A stretch of DNA of 14,523 nt from assembly GCA_039817885.1 (NCBI GenBank), contig JBCBUY010000081.1, positions 1 through 14,523 of the forward strand, written 5' to 3'. How positions within the stretch are numbered: position 1 is the stretch's first letter; every line of letters starts with the position of its first letter. Made by a program: the position numbers and the translations under genes. The stretch is from CALLCD01 sp039817885 (GTDB taxonomy: Bacteria; Pseudomonadota; Alphaproteobacteria; Caulobacterales; Hyphomonadaceae). This document shows, piece after piece, positions 1-6,654 of this stretch. The notes under the pieces are model-generated. The model saw only the letters and a list, made by a program, of their open reading frames with translations. It had not been told where the DNA came from and ran no database searches.

Positions 1-124
1 TAGTATGTTGGCTAATTGAAACCGCTATTTCCGATATTATATCGCGAGCATCAGCATGATCTGCGATTCGAAAGTAACGCTGTACACAATTAGACCTCAT
101 ATCAAGCTAAGGAAAAGATAGAAT
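1..124. other. AT-rich leader upstream of the H-NS-like gene
   Basis: No gene is supported here on either strand. The stretch is clearly richer in A and T than the coding DNA that follows. It contains one GANTC site (GATTC, 65-69), the recognition sequence of the CcrM cell-cycle methyltransferase of alphaproteobacteria, and a purine-rich AAGGA (109-113) 11 bases before the ATG at 125 that may serve as ribosome-binding site. I found no convincing -35/-10 pair. The promoter of the downstream gene presumably lies here, but I cannot place it. Confidence 0.5.
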
Positions 125-517
125 ATGGCTACCACCACGAAAATACTAAAAGAGATGTCGCTCGATGAGATGCTGACTCTGCGAACCAAGATCGATGAGC
201 GCGTTTCTGAAATGGCCGCAAGTGAGGTTGCGGCACTGGAAGATCGGCTGGCAAAGCTAAAGGGATATGTTGGCGATGACGCCCCCGCCGCCCCTGCCCC
301 GGCGCCAAAAGTTACAAGCACTCCTAAGCGCGCCAAGACTGCAGCAAAACCGAAAAAGGGCGGCAAGCGCGGTCCTAAAAAAGGAACACGTGTCGAACCA
401 AAATATGTCGACAAAGCCAATGGCAAGGCGTGGACTGGCCGCGGTCTAACGCCCCTCTGGATTAAAGAGCACGAAGCCAATGGCGGCAACCGCGAAGACT
501 TTGCGGTAAAATCCTAG
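125..517 (+). CDS. H-NS/HvrA-type histone-like nucleoid-structuring protein
   Basis: This 130-residue protein has the three-part layout of the H-NS family. Residues about 8-48 are a charged, heptad-like helical segment suited to oligomerisation (MSLDEMLTLR, EDRLAKLKGY). Residues 51-90 form a linker rich in Ala/Pro and then Lys, reminiscent of histone H1 tails. Residues 91-118 match the C-terminal DNA-binding motif: EPKYVDKANGKAWTGRG is a variant of the family's K-Y-x-(D/N)-P-x-x-G-x-x-W-(S/T)-G-R-G pattern, followed by PLWI. Proteins of this type bind curved or AT-rich DNA through the minor groove and silence or organise it; HvrA of Rhodobacter is a regulatory example. The gene is monocistronic and ends one base short of the stop codon of the convergent methyltransferase gene. 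The family call is secure; the regulatory targets cannot be seen from here. Confidence 0.9.
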   Translation: MATTTKILKEMSLDEMLTLRTKIDERVSEMAASEVAALEDRLAKLKGYVGDDAPAAPAPAPKVTSTPKRAKTAAKPKKGGKRGPKKGTRVEPKYVDKANGKAWTGRGLTPLWIKEHEANGGNREDFAVKS

Positions 518-518
518 G

Positions 519-1589
519 TCAAGATTTCCGCCACACCTGAACTTTGGTCAAGAAGGCGAGCTTTGTCCGTTCCAGGGTGAAGTTCGCCTTTTCCAGGTCT
601 GATCCCAGATCGGCCGAGAGATATCCCTTATAGTAGGGCTCGTGAAATCCTTCTGGAAAATATTCCAACATGGGATCCAGGCCCTCATTGTCGCCGAACT
701 GAAGGCTATCGGCGAAGATGAATATTCCGCCCGGTTTTAGAATCCGGGCAACATCTTTGAAAACGTCGGACCGCACACGCGGCGGCAACTCATGGAACAG
801 ATAGATCGACACCACAATATCTTGGCTGTCATCATCGATTGGCATCGCTTCCGCCGCACCCTCGACAATATCAACCTGCGGCCATTGGGACACTTGCTGG
901 CGGGCCCTCTCAGCATAATTCGGTGACAGGTCCAGGCCTGCCGCGTTCAATTTCGGAAATGCTCTCAATGTCTGAGCCAAAAACCGGCCCGTACCGCACG
1001 CCATATCCAATAGGCGAATATGGCGCTGATCTCGTCCTTTGATCTCCCTTGATATCTCCGCGAGCGACGCCCGCCGCATGGCGTCCGCAGCACCCGTAAA
1101 CAACGTCTCTACCTGCGTGTCGTAGATCCGGGCGCTTTCATCGGATAGCCAGCCATCGGATTGGTAATGAAAGTTCTGTTTGTAATAATTCGGATACCGT
1201 TCGGTATCGATCGAATTAGATTTGCGAACATCATTTCCCCGGCGTTCATTACGGCGCTCATCGACTTTGGGAACGTCCTGCAGGAATGCGCGTGACGATT
1301 GTATGGCGCTTGCCAAGTCTCTCAAGCGAAGATCTTTTGGGGGCGGGTATAATCCCGCTTCGACATTTGCCCGGTCATATGCAAACAAATCGAAGAACGC
1401 TTTGCGCAACGCCTTGACGTCGACATTTCCACTCTCGGCTCTGAAGGGCGCATCGCCTGGACGTATATAGCCGCTGCCCAGCCGAAGGGCTGCAAAGTAA
1501 TGTGCGCCATACCAAGCGGAGCGAATCCCCTGGGCAGCAACATATCTGGCGCGACCAAGAGCAAGATTGGTATCGTCTAATATTCCCAT
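519..1589 (-). CDS. class I SAM-dependent methyltransferase with long N-terminal region
   Basis: This 356-residue protein has a C-terminal Rossmann methyltransferase domain at about 190-330. Motif I is LLDMACGTGRF (193-203), the acidic ribose-binding residue lies in GLDLSP (218-223), motif II is near AAEAMPIDDD (245-254), and a post-motif RILKPGGIFIFAD (282-294) follows. The fold resembles the UbiE/Methyltransf_11 group. The first 190 residues are not part of that fold. They include a Tyr/Trp-rich block, YYKQNFHYQSDGWLSDESA (135-153), leading into TLFTGAADAMRR (162-173), which reminds me of a family of uncharacterised methyltransferases also found in cyanobacteria and plant plastids. The substrate is unknown. 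The gene lies 36 bp downstream of rluA on the same strand and is probably co-transcribed with it. No strong Shine-Dalgarno precedes the ATG at 1589, so the exact start is less certain than the family. Confidence 0.85.
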   Translation of the reverse strand: MGILDDTNLALGRARYVAAQGIRSAWYGAHYFAALRLGSGYIRPGDAPFRAESGNVDVKALRKAFFDLFAYDRANVEAGLYPPPKDLRLRDLASAIQSSRAFLQDVPKVDERRNERRGNDVRKSNSIDTERYPNYYKQNFHYQSDGWLSDESARIYDTQVETLFTGAADAMRRASLAEISREIKGRDQRHIRLLDMACGTGRFLAQTLRAFPKLNAAGLDLSPNYAERARQQVSQWPQVDIVEGAAEAMPIDDDSQDIVVSIYLFHELPPRVRSDVFKDVARILKPGGIFIFADSLQFGDNEGLDPMLEYFPEGFHEPYYKGYLSADLGSDLEKANFTLERTKLAFLTKVQVWRKS

Positions 1590-1625
1590 CAGACAAATCT
1601 GGGGAGTTTACCGCCGAACGTCCAG

Positions 1626-2288
1626 TCAAAATGGCGCTTTGCTGATTATATGGACCCTGGCGGCCGTGTGAGGGTGGTCAAAGGCAAGCTCTGTGGCATG
1701 CAACCATAGACGCGGGGCCGCTGCTCGGCTCGAAGAGGTGCCATAGAGGCTGTCTCCCAGAATTGGATGGCCGATCGCGTCCATATGTACCCGAAGCTGA
1801 TGACTCCGTCCCGTTGTCGGCCGCAGCGCGACGCGGCTGGATGTCTCCTCAGCTGACAATACCTGCCACGATGTGGTCGCCAGTTTGCCATTGACCTCAT
1901 CCACTCTCTGCCGCGGACGGTTGGGCCAATCTGATATCAACGGCATGTCGATGGTTCCGACAGATTGTGAGAGCGCTCCGGCCACTACAGCCTCGTAGAC
2001 TTTGGAGACCCGACGCTGCTCAAACGCCCAGGACAGAGCGCGCTGACTGTCGGCGTGGCGGGCAACGACCATCAGTCCGGACGTTTCCATATCGAGGCGA
2101 TGGACATTCAGGACATCCGGATACATCTGGCGGAGGCGAGACATGAGACAGTCCGATTTGTCGTCGCCCCTACCAGGAACAGACAGGAGCCCGGAAGGCT
2201 TGTCCACAACGGCCAAATGCTCATCGACAAAATGAACTTTGACGGCACCAACAGGCGGTATGTAGGATGTCCCAGTGACGACCCTCAT
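1626..2288 (-). CDS. rluA: RluA-type RNA pseudouridine synthase
   Basis: The 220-residue protein isomerises uridine to pseudouridine in RNA. It carries the RluA-family catalytic motif HRLDMETSGLMV, with the nucleophilic aspartate at Asp66, and the later family motif GRSHQLRVHM followed by GHPILGDSLYG. The block PLISDWPNRPRQ closely matches my memory of E. coli RluA (PLICDWPNRPKQ), as do KPSGLLSVPGR near the N-terminus and the length (219 residues in E. coli). No S4 domain precedes the catalytic domain, which argues against RluC/RluD. E. coli RluA modifies U746 of 23S rRNA and U32 of some tRNAs, and the same specificity is likely but not shown. The gene diverges from the glycine-zipper gene and precedes the methyltransferase gene in what may be a two-gene operon. 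The ATG at 2288 lacks an obvious ribosome-binding site. Confidence 0.92.
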   Translation of the reverse strand: MRVVTGTSYIPPVGAVKVHFVDEHLAVVDKPSGLLSVPGRGDDKSDCLMSRLRQMYPDVLNVHRLDMETSGLMVVARHADSQRALSWAFEQRRVSKVYEAVVAGALSQSVGTIDMPLISDWPNRPRQRVDEVNGKLATTSWQVLSAEETSSRVALRPTTGRSHQLRVHMDAIGHPILGDSLYGTSSSRAAAPRLWLHATELAFDHPHTAARVHIISKAPF

Positions 2289-2320
2289 GAAAATTGCCGT
2301 AAATCCAACCCAATTGTCCC

Positions 2321-2336
2321 TTCAGCTTCCATTCAG
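2321..2336. promoter_or_regulatory. TTCAG direct repeat, candidate response-regulator site
   Basis: In the divergent gap between rluA and the glycine-zipper gene, TTCAG occurs at 2321-2325 and again at 2332-2336. The spacing is 11 bp, so both copies lie on the same helical face. OmpR/PhoB-family response regulators bind direct repeats with this spacing. The motif is short and could be chance. I found no convincing -35/-10 pair here. Confidence 0.25.
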
Positions 2337-2383
2337 ACAGAGCATGCCACCTTGTGTCCCAGTGTCGGCTATTGCCGAAAAAT

Positions 2384-2387
2384 GGAG
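2384..2387 (+). promoter_or_regulatory. ribosome-binding site fixing the glycine-zipper start
   Basis: GGAG lies 7 bases before the ATG at 2395. The reading frame is open upstream to an ATG at 2275, but only the start at 2395 gives both this Shine-Dalgarno and a proper signal peptide. Confidence 0.65.
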
Positions 2388-2394
2388 CTTACCG

Positions 2395-3093
2395 ATGAAA
2401 AAACTCGCTCTTGCAGCAGCGATTATTGCGCTGATGTCGGCCCCTCAAGCAACCGCGCAGATTAATTGCGGTCAGGACAATCGCGCCGCAGGTGCGGTGA
2501 TCGGGGCCATTGTCGGCGGGACGGCGGGCGGTGTTATCGCCAACAATACGCGCCGGGACGTTTTCGTTGGGCGACGCGGGTTTCGCGGACATCGTGGTTT
2601 CCACGGCCGAGGCTTTCGCCGGGGGCGCGTTGTTACACGCCGCGGCAATCAAGGTCTTGGCATTGCGCTCGGCGCGCTCGCCGGTGGCGTGATCGGAAAT
2701 CAAATAGCAGCTCAAAATGCGAGACCCTGTCCTACATTCATAACCCCGGCGCAGCGCTATGGTGACCCGTTTGCCCGGTCGCTCCATGGCGCGCAAACGC
2801 ACCACACGACCCATGTTGTCGCCGACGGCCCGATTGATCTCAATGCCGTGAAATATGGCGACCCATTTGGTGGACGCCCCGTTGTGCGAACAGCGGCACC
2901 CCCATCTCCTGCGATTGAGACAAGACAGCGCGATGATCTCGCCGGCGGCCCAACACAATTGCCAAGCGGTGTGTTCGAGCCTCAATGCCAAACGGTGTTT
3001 CAGACCACTGAATTGCCGGACGGCAGCAGCGCGCGACAGCCGATTGAGGTTTGCCAGTATAGTGAAGGTGGCGAGTGGATTCCCACGGGCTAA
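2395..3093 (+). CDS. secreted glycine-zipper protein (17 kDa surface antigen-like)
   Basis: The mature gene encodes about 232 residues. It opens with a Sec signal peptide, MKKLALAAAIIALMSAPQATA, with likely cleavage after Ala21; there is no lipobox cysteine at the junction. Two Gly/Ala-rich hydrophobic segments, about 32-49 (GAVIGAIVGGTAGGVI) and 87-104 (GLGIALGALAGGVIGNQI), have the GxxxG spacing of glycine-zipper 2TM proteins such as the rickettsial 17 kDa antigen. Between them (60-84) is an Arg/Gly/His/Phe-rich basic stretch. The C-terminal half contains the motif YGDPF twice, about 40 residues apart, and two late cysteines. It is predicted to sit in the periplasm or outer membrane; the function is unknown, perhaps structural or pore-like. 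It diverges from rluA and its stop overlaps that of convergent tlyA by 4 bp. Confidence 0.8.
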   Translation: MKKLALAAAIIALMSAPQATAQINCGQDNRAAGAVIGAIVGGTAGGVIANNTRRDVFVGRRGFRGHRGFHGRGFRRGRVVTRRGNQGLGIALGALAGGVIGNQIAAQNARPCPTFITPAQRYGDPFARSLHGAQTHHTTHVVADGPIDLNAVKYGDPFGGRPVVRTAAPPSPAIETRQRDDLAGGPTQLPSGVFEPQCQTVFQTTELPDGSSARQPIEVCQYSEGGEWIPTG

Positions 3094-3833
3094 TCGCCAC
3101 CTCGCTTTCGCGCATGAACCAAATATTCCTGGTTGCCATCACCCCCTGATATGGGGCTGTCCGACCACCCCAGCACGCGCCATCCCCGGTCGGTGAGCCA
3201 AGTGTCGAACCGCGTCTTTGCCCGTTTGACGGCATCACTATTAGAGACGATGCCGCCTTTGCCCACATAGTCGCGGCCGACCTGGAATTGTGGCTTGAAC
3301 AGAGCCACCAAATCCGTTCCCCCGGACATGAAATCCAGGACTGTCGGTAGTGCCTTTTCAAGAGAGATAAAGCTGAGATCTGCGACCAGTAGCTGTATAT
3401 GCGGGTCAATGTCCTCAGATGACACTGATCGGATATCCGTCTGCTCTTTGGCGGTAACTTTCGGGCTGCGCCGTATGTTTGGGTGCAGCTGGTTCCGCCC
3501 CACATCAATCGCGACGATGCGGTCGGCACCACGCTGCAGAAGAACGTCCGTGAAGCCTCCGGTTGACGCTCCAAGGTCAGCACAATGATACCGCGCTGGA
3601 TCGATGCCAAAGACGTCGAGCGCGTGGGCAAGTTTGAGCCCTCCGCGCGACACATAAGGGTGTGCGGGCTCGGCTGCTATGTCGGCCTCTCGGTCGACCT
3701 TTGCCGACGGCTTATCAATGCGGCGACCTGCAACTTTGACGAGCCCAGCGTCGATTGATGCGCGAGCTGCGGCGCGACTGGCAAACATGCCTCTTTCCAC
3801 GAGCAGCAAGTCTATGCGGGTCTTTTCAGCCAC
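3090..3833 (-). CDS. tlyA: TlyA-family 2'-O-methyltransferase (S4 plus FtsJ domains)
   Basis: This 247-residue protein begins with an S4 RNA-binding domain (about 5-60: RIDLLLVERGMFASRAAA), then YVSRGGLKL and a Rossmann FtsJ-like domain. The SAM motif is DLGASTGGFTD (86-96). The FtsJ-type catalytic tetrad can be read as Lys67 (in RGGLK), Asp152 (in ADLSFIS), Lys180 (in ALFKPQF) and Glu236 (in NQEYL). Mycobacterial TlyA 2'-O-methylates cytidines in 16S and 23S rRNA; older annotations call the family hemolysin A. The modified position here is inferred, and some members may act on only one subunit. The start codon is GTG at 3833, with GAGG five bases upstream. The gene diverges from the amidase gene and is convergent, with 4 bp overlap, with the glycine-zipper gene. 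Confidence 0.92.
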   Translation of the reverse strand: MAEKTRIDLLLVERGMFASRAAARASIDAGLVKVAGRRIDKPSAKVDREADIAAEPAHPYVSRGGLKLAHALDVFGIDPARYHCADLGASTGGFTDVLLQRGADRIVAIDVGRNQLHPNIRRSPKVTAKEQTDIRSVSSEDIDPHIQLLVADLSFISLEKALPTVLDFMSGGTDLVALFKPQFQVGRDYVGKGGIVSNSDAVKRAKTRFDTWLTDRGWRVLGWSDSPISGGDGNQEYLVHARKRGGD

Positions 3834-3874
3834 CTTCGCCTCGCACCCTTATACGCACCGCCTCTATCGATGCT

Positions 3875-3896
3875 TTGACAATGGTCACAACTGTGA
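3875..3896 (+). promoter_or_regulatory. -35-like TTGACA followed by a TCACA/TGTGA dyad
   Basis: In the 93-bp divergent region between tlyA and the amidase gene, a consensus -35 hexamer TTGACA (3875-3880) is followed 4 bp later by the perfect palindrome TCACA-AC-TGTGA (3885-3896). No good -10 lies 16-18 bp downstream; TGTAGT at 3901-3906 is the nearest candidate, with a 20-bp spacer. The dyad could be an operator placed between promoter elements. It has the CRP half-sites in the reverse order, so it is not a standard CRP site. Confidence 0.3.
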
Positions 3897-3911
3897 TGAG
3901 TGTAGTGTTTT

Positions 3912-3917
3912 GGGAGG
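3912..3917 (+). promoter_or_regulatory. ribosome-binding site fixing the amidase start
   Basis: GGGAGG abuts the in-frame ATG at 3918 with no spacer but sits 9 bases before the next in-frame ATG at 3927. The second start is therefore much more likely to be used. Confidence 0.7.
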
Positions 3918-3926
3918 ATGTCAAAT

Positions 3927-5432
3927 ATGGCCAATTACACACGACGTCACGTCTTAAAAGGAGGTTCAGCCATGGTTGCATTTGCTCCATTCTTTGCGGC
4001 GTGTGCGCCGAATTCCGTTCTCAGCGCAACACCGGAACCGAGCCAGTTTGCCGATGGGGTTCGCATTGCAGAGATGATCTCAAATGGTGATATGACCTCT
4101 GCTGACGCCACAGAAGCCGCAATCTCCCGTGCTGAAGCGGTGAATCCGCAGATCAACGCCATTGTCCATGAAGGGTTCGATGACGCCCGCGCCCGCGCAG
4201 CAAGCGCACCTGAAGGTGCGATGGGCGGTGTGCCGACTTTCATCAAGGATCTGGCGGATTGGAATGGCGCGCCAACCTTGTTCGGCAGTCGCGCATTTCA
4301 GGGCAATGTCGCTGCAGAAGATGGCCCTCTCGCGGCGGAGTGGCGCGATACGCTCGGCATCGTGTCTCTCGGAAAATCAACCACGCCCGAGATGGGGCTC
4401 ATCTCATCGACGGAACCACTTGTAACGGGTCCCACGCGGAATCCCTGGAACACAGACCGCATCCCCGGTGGATCCTCCGGCGGCGCAGCAGCGCTGACGG
4501 CTGCGCGTGTTGTGCCCTTTGCCCATGCAAGCGATGGCGGCGGCTCGATCCGCATTCCCGCCGCCTGCTGTGGCCTGTTTGGTCTAAAGCCCTCCAACCG
4601 CATCGCGCCCGTGGGACGATCAAGTCAGGAGGGTGTGCCCGTCGAGATTTCTGTCGATCTTGCGGTTTCCAATACGGTTAGGGATTCCGCTGCGATTTTC
4701 GCGGCAACGGCCCGATCGGATGATGCGCGCGTCCCAGTCCTTGGCCCCGACACACGACGGTTGCGGATTGGCTATGCGCCTGGCCCTGTTGCGACGGGCG
4801 CTGTCTTGCACCCAGAGACGCTTGCCGAGCTAGACGCTACGGCGGCTCTCTGCCGCGAGCTTGGCCACGAGGTGAAGGAGGTCCCGCTTCCGATTGATGG
4901 CGATACTTTCTCTGATCGCTTCTTGCTCTATTGGGCTGCGGGGGCTGCACAATTCGCGCAAGACGCGGCGACTTTTGCCGGCAAGCCACCGAGCCCAGAG
5001 ATCCTGGAGCCCTGGACGCTGATGCTCGCCCAGAGCTTCCTGAGCCGGGCGACAGAAATGGACGATGCGGTGGCCTATTTGGTCGGCTTTAAAGCCGCTT
5101 ATCATGATATGTTCGACGAGCTTGGTGTCGATTTGATTCTGACTCCCACTGTCTCAAGCCCGGCCCCGCCCATCGGCAGTCAAAACCCTGCTGCGGACAA
5201 TATGGAAGAGGTTTTGGCGAATGTGCTCAGCTTTGCCGCTTATACCTCTCCAATGAATGTTGCGGGCGCTGCCTCCATGTCGGTGCCACTTGGCAACTCA
5301 GCGGATGGGTTACCGATTGGATCCATGTTCTCGGGTCAGAAAGGTGATGACCGCCTACTGCTAGCGCTCGCTTATGAGTTAGAAGACGCAAAGCCCTGGA
5401 TTGATCGAGTCCCGCCAGTTGTCGCAGTCTGA
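3927..5432 (+). CDS. exported amidase-signature hydrolase with Tat signal
   Basis: With the start at 3927 this is a 501-residue amidase-signature enzyme. The catalytic Ser-cisSer-Lys triad can be read as Lys107 (in TFIKDLA), Ser183 (in PGGSSGGAA) and Ser207 (in DGGGSIRIPA); the spacings of 76 and 24 residues match those of FAAH. The family hydrolyses carboxamides and some cyclic or linear amides. The sequence recalls 6-aminohexanoate-cyclic-dimer hydrolases and enantioselective amidases, but the substrate cannot be read from it. It lacks the GatB/GatC context of glutamyl-tRNA amidotransferase. The N-terminus YTRRHVLKGG followed by a hydrophobic stretch is a twin-arginine signal, and Cys26 in FFAAC could be a lipoprotein attachment site, although Phe at -3 is not ideal. 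An extracytoplasmic location is therefore likely. The gene is convergent with tatC, 29 bp apart, so a Tat substrate lies beside its translocase. Confidence 0.87.
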   Translation: MANYTRRHVLKGGSAMVAFAPFFAACAPNSVLSATPEPSQFADGVRIAEMISNGDMTSADATEAAISRAEAVNPQINAIVHEGFDDARARAASAPEGAMGGVPTFIKDLADWNGAPTLFGSRAFQGNVAAEDGPLAAEWRDTLGIVSLGKSTTPEMGLISSTEPLVTGPTRNPWNTDRIPGGSSGGAAALTAARVVPFAHASDGGGSIRIPAACCGLFGLKPSNRIAPVGRSSQEGVPVEISVDLAVSNTVRDSAAIFAATARSDDARVPVLGPDTRRLRIGYAPGPVATGAVLHPETLAELDATAALCRELGHEVKEVPLPIDGDTFSDRFLLYWAAGAAQFAQDAATFAGKPPSPEILEPWTLMLAQSFLSRATEMDDAVAYLVGFKAAYHDMFDELGVDLILTPTVSSPAPPIGSQNPAADNMEEVLANVLSFAAYTSPMNVAGAASMSVPLGNSADGLPIGSMFSGQKGDDRLLLALAYELEDAKPWIDRVPPVVAV

Positions 5433-5461
5433 ACATCGCCAGTGATTGAGGAAACGGCGGC

Positions 5462-6295
5462 TTACTCCGGCGCGGCGTCTTCCGTTTGCTGGCCCCGTTC
5501 GATCAGCCAAACGCACCAAATGCTGCTTTCATAGAGCAACATGACGGGCACCGTCAGGATGATCTGGGAAACGATATCCGGTGGTGTGAAAAACGCCGCG
5601 AATGCCAGAATAATGACGAGCGCGTACTTCCGGCCCGATCGAAGCGTGTCGGAGCCGATCACTCCGATCTTGCCCAAAAGGGTAAGGACTACGGGAAGTT
5701 GGAACGACAGACCAAAGGCCAGCATCAAGGCCATGGCCAGTGACAGATATTCGGCGACACGCGGCAGCAGCTGTGTCGAGGCTCCGCCATCGGTCGCCGC
5801 AATCTCCTGGCTGAAGGCAAATTGGCTCACCCAGGGCAGCATCACATAGTAGACGAAGACGGCTCCGGCGGTGAACAGGATCGGTGCAGCGACGAGGAAG
5901 GGAAGAAACGCCCCTTTTTCCTCTTTGTAGAGACCCGGCGCGACAAAGGCGTAGATCTGCCAGGCGACAATCGGAAATGCGAGAAACAGACCGGCGAAAA
6001 TCGCGATCTTGAGCTTTGCAAAGAAGAATTCGAGAAGCCCCGTGAAGATGAGATCGAACTCGGCCTCTCCACGCGCCAACTGACCCGCCTCAACAAAGGG
6101 AGCTGCCAGCCAATTGTAAATGGGTACGACAAAAACGAAGCATCCAAGCGCCGCGATAACGATCGCTACAATGCTAACGATCAGGCGTGATCGCAACTCG
6201 GTGAGGTGTTCCAGAAGCGGCGCACGGCTCGACTCAATGTCGTCATCGCCATCGAGAATGTCCGGCCCTTCGAGCGCCTTTGTATCGTCGCTCAT
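5462..6295 (-). CDS. tatC: Sec-independent (twin-arginine) translocase subunit TatC
   Basis: TatC is the multi-spanning receptor of the twin-arginine translocon and recognises the RR signal peptide in the inner membrane. This 277-residue protein has an acidic N-terminal extension of about 25 residues, then the conserved cytoplasmic motif PLLEHLTELRSRL. The loop signature WQIYAFVAPGLYKEEK follows, then FFTPPDIVSQ near the last helices. Six hydrophobic spans are apparent, as expected. The ATG overlaps the tatB stop in an ATGA arrangement (6292-6295), which suggests translational coupling. It is the last gene of the minus-strand group here. In many alphaproteobacteria serS follows tatC; here the convergent amidase gene does instead. 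Confidence 0.96.
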   Translation of the reverse strand: MSDDTKALEGPDILDGDDDIESSRAPLLEHLTELRSRLIVSIVAIVIAALGCFVFVVPIYNWLAAPFVEAGQLARGEAEFDLIFTGLLEFFFAKLKIAIFAGLFLAFPIVAWQIYAFVAPGLYKEEKGAFLPFLVAAPILFTAGAVFVYYVMLPWVSQFAFSQEIAATDGGASTQLLPRVAEYLSLAMALMLAFGLSFQLPVVLTLLGKIGVIGSDTLRSGRKYALVIILAFAAFFTPPDIVSQIILTVPVMLLYESSIWCVWLIERGQQTEDAAPE

Positions 6296-6618
6296 TCGCT
6301 GGCGTCCTTAGCGGCCTTTTCCATCTCCATGACCTTGGTGTTCACGTCTTTTTCAAAGGACCGCATGTCGTCTTCAGCGTCTTCAACAGCGCTCTTGGAT
6401 TGAGATTTCAAATCATTGATCTCTTTGCGCAATTCGTCGAGTTCAGCCTGACGGGCAATATCATCAAAAGCTGACTGGAATTCACGGGCGAGCGAGCGGG
6501 CCTTTCCCACAAACTGGCCAAATTTGCGCATCATCAGAGGCAAGTCCTTTGGCCCGACGACAATCAGCGCAATACTTGCGATCAGCAGAAATTCAGTGAA
6601 GCCAAATTGCGGCAGCAT
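6292..6618 (-). CDS. tatB: Sec-independent translocase subunit TatB
   Basis: The 108-residue protein has an N-terminal membrane helix (about 7-21) containing the polar Glu9, then Gly22-Pro23 and an amphipathic helix (about 26-45). A long charged, coiled-coil-like tail follows (QAELDELRKEINDLKSQ). This is the standard TatB layout; the Glu in the membrane helix and the extended acidic/basic tail separate it from TatA. TatB pairs with TatC to form the signal-peptide receptor. It lies 36 bp downstream of tatA and overlaps tatC by 4 bp, consistent with one tatABC transcript. A run of five G residues just before the ATG is a modest ribosome-binding site. Confidence 0.94.
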   Translation of the reverse strand: MLPQFGFTEFLLIASIALIVVGPKDLPLMMRKFGQFVGKARSLAREFQSAFDDIARQAELDELRKEINDLKSQSKSAVEDAEDDMRSFEKDVNTKVMEMEKAAKDASE

Positions 6619-6654
6619 GTGTGCCCCCGTTCAGGTGGCCAGGAATACGAACGA

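Noticed and set aside
2199..2207. Second DnaA-box-like sequence TTGTCCACA
   Set aside because: It lies within the rluA coding sequence and differs from the consensus at a conserved position.
2275..2394. Upstream extension of the glycine-zipper reading frame from an ATG at 2275
   Set aside because: It would hide the signal peptide behind 40 residues with no ribosome-binding site, whereas the ATG at 2395 has GGAG at 7 bases and begins a clean Sec signal.
2389..2991. 200-codon minus-strand open frame opposite the glycine-zipper gene
   Set aside because: The plus frame has a ribosome-binding site, signal peptide and zipper motifs; the minus frame has a Cys/Arg-rich composition typical of antisense translation.
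3885..3896. CRP/FNR binding site
   Set aside because: The CRP consensus is TGTGA-N6-TCACA; here the half-sites are reversed with a 2-bp gap, so it is kept only as an unassigned dyad.
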